Origin: JBFKUL01 sp041635755
GTDB lineage: Bacteria; Pseudomonadota; Gammaproteobacteria; Burkholderiales; SG8-39
Length of the DNA stretch: 13,823 bases
Direction of reading: 5' to 3'
Assembly: GCA_041635755.1 (NCBI GenBank)
Contig: JBFKUL010000060.1
Location: 1 to 13,823, forward strand
Shown here: piece after piece, positions 7,573-13,284 of the stretch
Layout of the letters: every line of letters starts with the position of its first letter
Numbering within the stretch: position 1 is the first letter of the stretch
Program-made: the position numbers and the translations under genes
Notes under the pieces: model-generated
Databases searched by the model: none
Seen by the model: only the letters and a program-made list of their open reading frames with translations
What the model was told of the DNA's origin: nothing

Positions 7573-8492
7573 TGCTGACCGAACTGGAAACCCGGCTTCT
7601 TGGCGTGCTGATGATGGTCATCATGCTCGGCATGGGCGCATCGCTCACCTTCAAGGACTTTCGCATCGCGTTTCGCAAGCCGCAAGGGGTCCTGATCGGC
7701 CTGCTGTGCCAGTACGGCATCATGCCGCTGCTCGGCTACTCGAGCGCGGTGCTTCTTGGGCTGCCGCCGGCGATCGCCGTCGGCCTACTGCTGATGGGTT
7801 GCATGCCCGGCGGCACCACCTCGAACATCTTCACGTACTTCAGCAAGGGCGTCCTGGCGCTGTCGATCATGATGACCGTGTGCTCGACGCTGGTCGCGGT
7901 GCTGATGGTGCCGCTGCTGCTCGCCTTCTACGGCAACCTGATGGCGGTATCGAGCGAGTACGTGATCCCGGCAGCCAATGTCGCGCAAGTGCTGTTCGTC
8001 CTGCTGGTGCCGACGGTCATCGGCATCGCGCTGCGTAAGTTCAACCCGAACGTGGGCGCAGTCATCGAGCTGATCGGCGCACTGCTCGGCGTCTTCGTGA
8101 TCGTGTTCCTGATCGGCTCCTGGGTGCCGCGCAACTGGTCGCTGCTGATGACGACCCCGTGGTCCGTGTATCTGGCCGCGATCGGGCTGGGTGTGATCGG
8201 CATGCTGCTCGGCTTTCTGCTGTCGCGCGGCCTGAAACAGGATCGGCGACGCGCACGAACCATCGCGCTGGAAACCGGCATCCAGAACGGCCCGCTGGCG
8301 GTGCTGATCGTCACCCTGACCTTTACCGGCACGATGCAGCAGGAGGTATTGCTGATTCCGGTGCTTTACTCGCTGTTCATCGTGCTCACCTCCACCGCGG
8401 TCACGATCTGGTTCCGCCGCATCACCACGCGCGAGGACCTGGCGCGCGATCAGGCCAAGGTACCGACCGCGCTCCAGCCGGCACGTGCCTGA
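7572..8492 (+). CDS. Bile acid:sodium symporter (BASS/SBF) family transporter
   Basis: 306 residues and almost wholly hydrophobic, with about nine to ten membrane segments, as usual for bacterial BASS proteins. The family hallmark GCMPGGTTSNIFTYFSKG is at 76-93, followed by LALSIMMTVCSTL. The second crossover motif ALETGIQNGPLAVLI is at 232-246, carrying the conserved E and Q/N residues that coordinate Na+ in ASBT-like structures. A basic loop KQDRRRAR (222-229) fits a cytoplasmic side. The family couples Na+ to uptake of organic anions such as bile acids, pantoate or keto acids. The ATG overlaps the FadD stop by one base, with AGG at 7563-7565 six bases upstream, so translational coupling is likely. 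Pairing with an acyl-CoA ligase suggests it imports a carboxylate that the ligase then traps as CoA ester (inference). Confidence 0.92.
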   Translation: MLTELETRLLGVLMMVIMLGMGASLTFKDFRIAFRKPQGVLIGLLCQYGIMPLLGYSSAVLLGLPPAIAVGLLLMGCMPGGTTSNIFTYFSKGVLALSIMMTVCSTLVAVLMVPLLLAFYGNLMAVSSEYVIPAANVAQVLFVLLVPTVIGIALRKFNPNVGAVIELIGALLGVFVIVFLIGSWVPRNWSLLMTTPWSVYLAAIGLGVIGMLLGFLLSRGLKQDRRRARTIALETGIQNGPLAVLIVTLTFTGTMQQEVLLIPVLYSLFIVLTSTAVTIWFRRITTREDLARDQAKVPTALQPARA

Positions 8493-8689
8493 CCCCGCCT
8501 ACCCTCGCAGGAGCGCGCACGTCGCGGAGCAGGGGATTGGCTTTTTTCGGTCTTTTTGAGCGCCAGCAGGGGCCGGGATGCGCGGCGCACTCCACGCGCA
8601 AGCGCTTCTTGTGGCGGCTGGCGATAGCGCTCGCCATCATTTTGGTGGCGATCCTCTTCGGGCGCGAGCCCGGCGACTGAGCGCCGCGC
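8493..8689. other. Gap between convergent genes
   Basis: About 200 bases separate the BASS transporter stop from the lipid kinase stop. The only candidate gene is a 47-codon plus-strand frame (8537-8680). Two T-runs occur (CTTTTTTCGG and CTTTTTGAG, around 8541-8557), but I find no convincing GC stem directly before them, so no standard intrinsic terminator can be called. A perfect 15-base palindrome closes the gap at 8678-8692. Confidence 0.6.
8537..8680 (+). CDS. Possible small single-pass membrane protein
   Basis: A 47-codon frame starts at TTG 8537 with GGAG at 8526-8529, seven bases upstream. The product begins LAFFGLFERQQGPG, then has a basic stretch STRKRFLWR followed by a hydrophobic run LAIALAIILVAILF and the tail GREPGD. 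Positive residues before a single hydrophobic helix fit a small inner-membrane peptide with N-in topology. The frame has no ATG, is short and resembles nothing I recognise, so it could be chance. It lies 44 bases after the BASS transporter on the same strand and would be last in that operon. Its TGA forms one arm of the palindrome at 8678-8692. Confidence 0.3.
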   Translation: MAFFGLFERQQGPGCAAHSTRKRFLWRLAIALAIILVAILFGREPGD

Positions 8690-8692
8690 TCA
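8678..8692. repeat. Perfect palindrome containing two convergent stop codons
   Basis: TGAGCG (8678-8683), a CCG loop, then CGCTCA (8687-8692). The left TGA ends the possible small frame. The right TCA is the stop of the lipid kinase on the minus strand. The six-base stem could form a small hairpin in either transcript, possibly helping bidirectional termination, but it is short and has no T-tract. Part of the symmetry follows from having two TGA stops face to face. Confidence 0.5.
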
Positions 8693-9637
8693 GGCGATCA
8701 CGGCGAGCCGGCGCGGCAGTACCTCCACCATGACGCGGTGCGCCGCCTCGAACGGCAGCTCGCCGTCCGCCTCGACCACCAGCGGCTCGCGCGACTCGAT
8801 CAACACGCGCCGCGCGCGCATCAGTTGCAGCGCCGGATCGCTGCCGTGCGCGCCGCGCATGATCGTCGGCACCAGGCGCAGGATCGTCAGGCGGCTCAGC
8901 CGCTCGGCCACCATCAAGTCGAGCACGCCGTCGTCCGCGCGGGCCTCGGGGCAGACCCAGAAGCCGCTGCCGAAGCAGCGCCCGTTCATCACGGCAGTCA
9001 TGGTGCTCGGCTGCTCGAAGGGCGCGTGGTCGTCGAGCGTTAGGCGCAGCGTTAGCGCCGGATAGGCGATCATTGTTTTGAGGAGTGCCGCAAGGTACCG
9101 CGCCATGCCGGTGAGCGGCCAGCGCAGGCCCGCAGCATTGCGCGCGCCGACCGCACCGAAGCCGACATCCATGCCGTTGGCGAAATAGTGCGGGCCGGCG
9201 CCCAGGGCCTCGCGCTTACCGTCGCCCGAAAGCCGCCCAATGTCGAAGCGCTGCGTGCGGCCGCGCGCAATGCGCTGCACCGCCTCTTCCCAGCCTGGCG
9301 CCTTGCTGCCGACCGGCACGCCCGGGGGCAGCATCTTGGCGAAATCGTCGCCGCTGCCGAGCGGCACGACGCCCAACGCGACTTCCGGCGCCTCGCGCGC
9401 GCCGCGCATCAGGCCGTTGACCACCTCATGGACCGTGCCGTCGCCGCCCGTGGCGATCACTTTCTCGTAGCGGCCCACGGCGCGTGCTGCAAGGCTGATC
9501 GCCTGAAGCGGCACGCTGGTCACCGACTCGTCGAACGCGACACCCGCGTCACGCAATGCCGCCGCCACGCTTGGCCAGACGCGCGCGGCGCGCCCGTGAC
9601 CGGCCGCAGGGTTTCGGATGACGAGCGTGCGGTTCAT
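8690..9637 (-). CDS. Diacylglycerol kinase family lipid kinase (YegS/DAGK catalytic domain)
   Basis: 315 residues, close to E. coli YegS (299). The family phosphorylates diacylglycerol, phosphatidylglycerol or related lipids with ATP. Motifs in order are LVIRNPAAGHG (5-15, nucleotide loop), ATGGDGTVHEVVNGL (62-76), PLGSGDDFAKML (92-103, corresponding to the usual GTxNDFA), YFANGMDVGFGA (151-162), NGRCFGSGFWVCPEARADDGVLDLM (around 218-242) and VEADGEL (288-294). ATG 9637 is chosen because MNRTLVIRNP is the normal family N-terminus; the frame continues upstream but reads as low-complexity Arg/Ser. No ribosome site is clear. It lies 37 bases after the DUF3299 gene and is probably the last gene of that operon. 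The exact lipid substrate is unknown. Confidence 0.9.
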   Translation of the reverse strand: MNRTLVIRNPAAGHGRAARVWPSVAAALRDAGVAFDESVTSVPLQAISLAARAVGRYEKVIATGGDGTVHEVVNGLMRGAREAPEVALGVVPLGSGDDFAKMLPPGVPVGSKAPGWEEAVQRIARGRTQRFDIGRLSGDGKREALGAGPHYFANGMDVGFGAVGARNAAGLRWPLTGMARYLAALLKTMIAYPALTLRLTLDDHAPFEQPSTMTAVMNGRCFGSGFWVCPEARADDGVLDLMVAERLSRLTILRLVPTIMRGAHGSDPALQLMRARRVLIESREPLVVEADGELPFEAAHRVMVEVLPRRLAVIA

Positions 9638-9674
9638 TGCGACGGCACGCCGGGGCGGGCCTTTCGGCGCCCTG

Positions 9675-10346
9675 CTACTTCTTGTATTCCTCGATCGCTG
9701 TCCCGCGCAGCGAATAGCCGACATCGATGTCGGCGCTGCCATCGACCAGACTGAGCTTGGTCCTGGAGAGCTTGGCGCTCATCGTGCCCGTCACCCAGAT
9801 TGCCTGGTAGTAGCCCTTGGTCTCGAACTCGGCACCCTTGTTCATGCGCACATGGACGATCTGGTTCGGCGGCGGCGGCGGCGTGTGGATGCAGGCGCCT
9901 ACCCAGGGCACGAGCAGGAACTCGCTGACCTTCTTGCCCGAGTACTCGAGCGGCAGCACGAATCCGGGCATGCGGACGTTCTGCTGATCGAGCGTCGGCA
10001 CGACGGCCTCGGCCCGCCGCTTGCGCTCGGCGCGCACCTCGTCGCGCTTCGCATGCAGCGCCTCGACGTCGATCTTGCTTTCGCGCAGTGCCTGCTCGGC
10101 GAGCTTCGCACGCTCGGCCAGCACGGCGTTCACCGGCTGCCCGCGCGCCCTCACTTCGCGCACGTGAAACACCAGCCCCAGGTGATAGAACTGCTCCTCG
10201 CTGAGCTTCTCGAATGGATCGTCGTACGGCGCGAGTTGCGGGACGAGCTCCTCCCACGTGACCTGGCGCGCCGCCAGCGCCGGGGCCGCGCACAGCACGA
10301 GCCCTGCCAGAAGTAGATTGCGCAGCGCCGCTATGCTTCGTCTCAT
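9675..10346 (-). CDS. Secreted DUF3299 protein of a zinc-type ABC operon
   Basis: 223 residues. A signal peptide is clear: basic MRRS, hydrophobic core LLLAGLVLCA, then APALAA with likely cleavage near residue 26, so the protein is periplasmic. A charged helix or coiled coil runs from about 72 to 115 (Lys/Glu/Arg-rich). The DUF3299 core follows: PGFVLPLEYSG (127-137), FLLVPWVGACIHTPPPPPNQI (143-163) and a C-terminal beta region ending GYSLRGTAIEEYKK. C152 and H154 are candidate metal ligands. DUF3299 has no assigned activity that I know of; family members lie beside FtsX-type permeases in zinc-responsive operons such as PA4063-PA4066. ATG 10346 lies two bases after the permease stop, so the genes are coupled. 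A longer upstream frame is ignored because the signal peptide starts here. Confidence 0.88.
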   Translation of the reverse strand: MRRSIAALRNLLLAGLVLCAAPALAARQVTWEELVPQLAPYDDPFEKLSEEQFYHLGLVFHVREVRARGQPVNAVLAERAKLAEQALRESKIDVEALHAKRDEVRAERKRRAEAVVPTLDQQNVRMPGFVLPLEYSGKKVSEFLLVPWVGACIHTPPPPPNQIVHVRMNKGAEFETKGYYQAIWVTGTMSAKLSRTKLSLVDGSADIDVGYSLRGTAIEEYKK

Positions 10347-10348
10347 GT

Positions 10349-11710
10349 TCAAATCCGGATCGTCATGCCGTCGGCCAGAGAATACCTGTAGATGCGCACG
10401 CCCGGAATGATCCCGATCACAATCCCTGCACCGCACACCGCCGCCAGCACGCCCAGCTCCTGCCATCCCGGCCACGCAGGCGGAATAAACAACCCCAGCT
10501 GCGCCGCAAGCAGCGGCTGAGCCGCCATCTGCAGCAGATAGAGCAGGACCAGGCCAATCAAGGCGCCGGCGAATGTGATGAACCCCGCCTCTCCGACGAT
10601 CAGGCCGAATACATGCGCCGGGCGCGCGCCCACCGAGCGCAGCACCGCCATCTCCCGACGCCGCTCCTCGATGCCGCTGAGCAGCGCGGTCAGCATCCCG
10701 ACGAGTCCCACTGCGAGCACGAACACCGAAACGACGCGCAATGCCGTTTCAGCAACGCCGACCAGCTGCCAGAGATCCTGCAGCGCAACCGCAGGCATGA
10801 TCGCGCTCAAGGGCTCGTCCTTGTACTCGTTGACCACTCGCAGCATCGCAGGCGCCGCGCTGCGCGACTTCAGTCCCACGAGGAATGCGCTTATCTTCTC
10901 CGGCTGATGCGCGTGTCGCTCCGGCGCCGATGACTGCGCGGGCGACCGATCGTGCGCGTTGCGATCGCCGCTCGCGCGGCCATGACTATGGCCGTGTGGA
11001 TGGCCGCCGGACGCGGGCCTGCGCGCGCGTGCGGGCAGCGGGTCCTCGTCCCTCGCCCGGCCGCCCTGCTGGAAGTCCTCGTGCATCGCCTCGATACCCG
11101 AGAGCTGCACGTGGACCGTGCGATCTACCGGCGTGCCGGTGCGTTTCAGGATGCCCGAGACGTGAAACGGCTTGTCGGCGTGCTCGACGAAGCTCACCTC
11201 GCCCGCGCCGTGCGCGATGACGATTTCATCGCCGACGTGATAGTCGAGCTTCGCGGCGACTTCGGCACCGAGAACGGCGTCGAAGACTTCGCTGAACAGT
11301 CGTCCGGCCTCCAGCTCGAGGCCGCGCTCGCGCGCGTAGCGGAAATGCTCGAAGTACGCATGCGTGGTGCCGAGCACCCGGTATCCGCGATGCGAATCAC
11401 CCAGCGAAAGCGGAATGGTCCAGGCGACCTGCGGGTGATTCGCGAGATCCTCGTAGGTCGCGTAGGCGATGCTCTGGGTCGGATCACCCAGCCGGAACAC
11501 GCTGTAGAGCAGCAGCTGGACCGGGCCGCTGCGCGCCCCGACGATCAGGTCAGTGCCCGAGATGGTGCTCGCGAAGCTCGTTCGCACCTCGCTGCGAATG
11601 CGCTCGACGCCGAGCAGGAGCATCACCGCGAGCGCAATCGAGAGCGTCGTCAATGCAGCGCCGAATCGCCTGTTGCGCAGGCTCTTGATGGCGAGGCCCA
11701 CGACGCTCAT
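10349..11710 (-). CDS. MacB/FtsX-type ABC transporter permease with His-rich periplasmic segment
   Basis: 453 residues with the four-helix MacB/FtsX layout: one N-terminal helix (about 16-34), a large periplasmic domain (35-320), then helices near 323-343, 368-392 and 418-438. IEERRREMAVLRSVGARPAHVFGLI (347-371) is the cytoplasmic coupling-helix region typical of the family. In the periplasmic domain, residues 237-268 hold seven His, including HPHGHSH and HAH, a low-complexity linker typical of zinc or other metal handling. MacB-type proteins usually move substrates within or out of the periplasm or act as mechanotransducers, rather than importing across the membrane. The gene resembles PA4065/Zrg-type permeases by context. 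ATG 11710 overlaps the ATPase stop by four bases; no separate ribosome site is seen. A LolE/DevC-like role is an alternative, but the DUF3299 neighbour favours the metal-linked group. Confidence 0.88.
   Translation of the reverse strand: MSVVGLAIKSLRNRRFGAALTTLSIALAVMLLLGVERIRSEVRTSFASTISGTDLIVGARSGPVQLLLYSVFRLGDPTQSIAYATYEDLANHPQVAWTIPLSLGDSHRGYRVLGTTHAYFEHFRYARERGLELEAGRLFSEVFDAVLGAEVAAKLDYHVGDEIVIAHGAGEVSFVEHADKPFHVSGILKRTGTPVDRTVHVQLSGIEAMHEDFQQGGRARDEDPLPARARRPASGGHPHGHSHGRASGDRNAHDRSPAQSSAPERHAHQPEKISAFLVGLKSRSAAPAMLRVVNEYKDEPLSAIMPAVALQDLWQLVGVAETALRVVSVFVLAVGLVGMLTALLSGIEERRREMAVLRSVGARPAHVFGLIVGEAGFITFAGALIGLVLLYLLQMAAQPLLAAQLGLFIPPAWPGWQELGVLAAVCGAGIVIGIIPGVRIYRYSLADGMTIRI
10907..11002 (-). 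other. His-rich low-complexity segment of the permease
   Basis: Residues 237-268 of the permease hold seven histidines (237, 239, 241, 243, 253, 266, 268) among Gly, Ser, Arg, Asp and Pro. The HxHxHxH pattern at 237-243 fits zinc binding. It lies in the predicted periplasmic domain, before the second transmembrane helix. Confidence 0.75.
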
Positions 11711-12507
11711 GCGGCGGCCGCGGAGGGTGGGCGCATCATAAAACCGCCGCTCCGCGCGCGGTTGATCGCGGGCAAGTGCAGCGTGCGCTCGAACAGCGGC
11801 GCCAGGGCGGCGTCGTGGCTGACGAACACCAGCGCGCTGTCAGCCTCGGCACATTCGCGAAACAGCAGCTCGAGAAACGCCTCGCGGTGCGCCGCGTCGA
11901 GCGACGACGTCGGCTCGTCCGCGATGACCAGCTCGGGCCCGCCGATCAGTGCGCGTGCGGCCGCGACGCGCTGCTGCTGGCCGACGCTCAGCTCGGTGAC
12001 CGGGCGCTCGAACAGGCTCGCTTCGACGATGCCCAAGTGCTCGAGCAGCCGCAACGCCTCGGCTGGCGCCGAGCCGCTGCGCGCGCGCGCACGCACCTCG
12101 CGCCGCGTCGAAAAGCGGCATGGCAGCGTGACGTTCTCCACCATCGAAAGGTAGGGAACGAGGTTGAATAGCTGGAAGATGTAGCCGACGTGGTCAGCGC
12201 GGTAGCGATCGCGCGCTGCACCGCTCATGGCTTCGAGCCGCTCACCGAGAATACGCAAGCTGCCCTGCTGAGGCACGATGACGCCTGCAAGAAGGCTGAG
12301 CAGCGTGCTCTTGCCGCTGCCGCTCGGCCCTTCGACGAACAGGCGCTCGCCGCGTCCGACGCGAAGCACTTCGATGTCGAGCACCGGCGCACCACCCGCA
12401 CGCCAGCGAAACCGCAGTCCGTCGATATCGATGACCGCCTCGCGCTCCGAGTTGCGCCCCGTGTCCGCCGCGGGTTGCTCGGCGTCAGCGCTCGATTGAT
12501 CGTTCAT
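11707..12507 (-). CDS. ABC transporter ATP-binding protein (MacB/LolD type)
   Basis: 266 residues. Walker A GPSGSGKS is at 60-67, the Q-loop YIFQLFNLVPYLSMVENV at 109-126 (Q112), the signature LSVGQQQR at 173-180, Walker B LVIADEPTSSLD at 193-204, and the switch His at H231 (VFVSHD). FNLVPYLSMVENV is typical of the LolD/MacB/FtsE subgroup that drives FtsX-fold permeases, in line with the next gene. It is cytoplasmic and hydrolyses ATP. A poorly conserved, charged N-terminal tail (1-23) precedes the domain. ATG 12507 is preferred because the longer frame upstream is Arg-rich and runs into the uracil-DNA glycosylase gene. The tail end is also unusual, ending PPSAAAA. Its stop overlaps the permease ATG (ATGA). 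Confidence 0.92.
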   Translation of the reverse strand: MNDQSSADAEQPAADTGRNSEREAVIDIDGLRFRWRAGGAPVLDIEVLRVGRGERLFVEGPSGSGKSTLLSLLAGVIVPQQGSLRILGERLEAMSGAARDRYRADHVGYIFQLFNLVPYLSMVENVTLPCRFSTRREVRARARSGSAPAEALRLLEHLGIVEASLFERPVTELSVGQQQRVAAARALIGGPELVIADEPTSSLDAAHREAFLELLFRECAEADSALVFVSHDAALAPLFERTLHLPAINRARSGGFMMRPPSAAAA

Positions 12508-12549
12508 GTTTCGCGCGGAGTCGGCGTTCAATCTTGGCCGGTGGTCCTC

Positions 12550-12555
12550 ATTGTA
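12550..12555 (-). promoter_or_regulatory. Possible -10 element before the ABC operon
   Basis: On the minus strand TACAAT (one mismatch from TATAAT) lies 42 bases before the ATPase ATG, just before the glycosylase stop. No good -35 box is visible at 16-18 bases. I found no AT-rich Zur-like palindrome in the 49-base gap, so zinc control is not shown here. Confidence 0.25.
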
Positions 12556-12556
12556 C

Positions 12557-13261
12557 TCAAGCCGTCGACTTGGCCGGCCCGGGGCCCACGTCGAGCGCAA
12601 GCAGCGCGCGGTCCATTTGCGCCGCCCAGCCGCGATTCGCGGCGGGATTGGCCGGGCTCGGGTGCGGCGCGGTGCCGATGGCGATGTCAATACCCTTAAG
12701 TGCCGCCGCGGCCCGCTCGGCGGCGAACTTGCCGATGCCGATCACCAAGCGTGGGCGCAGCGCGTTTACCGTACGCGCAAGTGCCCGGTCGCACGCTGCA
12801 AATAGCGCGTCGCGTTCGGCGCGCGGCAGCTTGTCGGGGGTGAAGTTGCGCCCGCTCTCCTCCATGAAGGCGAGCGGGCAGTAGTTGGCGACAAAAAAAC
12901 GCTCGAAGAAGCGCTCCGGTGTGCCGAAGCGCTCGCGCGCCCAGCCCCACAGCCGCTGGCCGCTCACTTCGCTCCTTGCGCAGGCGAAGCCCGTCACCGG
13001 GCGCTTCGGATGCTCGCGCCTTGGCCGCGCGACGGGCGCCTCGATCCCGAGCCAGTCGCGCACCAGCGCCACCTCGCCGAATGGCACGCCCGTCTGCGCC
13101 ATGCCGAAGGGGCCGGGGTTCATGCCGAGCAGCACGACTTCAGGCTGCCCGCGGCCGAAGCGCTCGAGATAGGCGCAGTGCGGCGTCCAGGCGTACTCGA
13201 GCGGGTTGTAGACATACGCAACGGGCGCAGCGAAGCGCAGCGCGCCAACGGTGTCGCGCAA
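12557..13261 (-). CDS. SMUG1-type uracil-DNA glycosylase
   Basis: The protein closely resembles human SMUG1 (270 aa), which removes uracil and oxidised pyrimidines such as 5-hydroxymethyluracil from DNA. Numbered from TTG 13261 (234 residues), the catalytic loop LGMNPGPFGMAQTGVPFGE is at 45-63, VRDWLGIEAPV at 67-77, EHPKRPVTGFACARSEVSG at 83-101, FVANYCPLAFM at 123-133, SGRNFTP at 136-142, and the DNA-intercalating HPSPANPAANRGW at 200-212. The start is uncertain: no ATG occurs upstream of the conserved NPLEYAWTPH segment, so TTG 13261 or another rare start overlapping the upstream gene must be used. The crotonase gene ends 23 bases upstream, and the ABC operon begins 49 bases downstream. SMUG1 is common in animals and patchy in bacteria, where homologues from Geobacter and others have been studied. 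Confidence 0.9.
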   Translation of the reverse strand: MRDTVGALRFAAPVAYVYNPLEYAWTPHCAYLERFGRGQPEVVLLGMNPGPFGMAQTGVPFGEVALVRDWLGIEAPVARPRREHPKRPVTGFACARSEVSGQRLWGWARERFGTPERFFERFFVANYCPLAFMEESGRNFTPDKLPRAERDALFAACDRALARTVNALRPRLVIGIGKFAAERAAAALKGIDIAIGTAPHPSPANPAANRGWAAQMDRALLALDVGPGPAKSTA

Positions 13262-13284
13262 CTCGGCCGCGATCGCGCCGAGAC

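Noticed and set aside
8159..8536. Upstream extension of the small 47-codon frame into the BASS transporter gene
   Set aside because: It overlaps conserved transporter coding sequence in another phase and has no family-like features.
8541..8557. Two T-runs as an intrinsic terminator for the fadD-BASS operon
   Set aside because: No stable GC-rich stem directly precedes either run, and the runs also lie in the candidate small frame.
10952..12154. 400-codon plus-strand frame opposite the ABC permease and ATPase genes
   Set aside because: The minus-strand genes carry complete ABC motifs; the opposite frame is an Arg/Ala-rich shadow.
12508..12556. Zur operator before the ABC operon
   Set aside because: I looked for an AT-rich dyad of the usual Zur type in the gap on both strands and saw none; only a TACAAT hexamer stands out.
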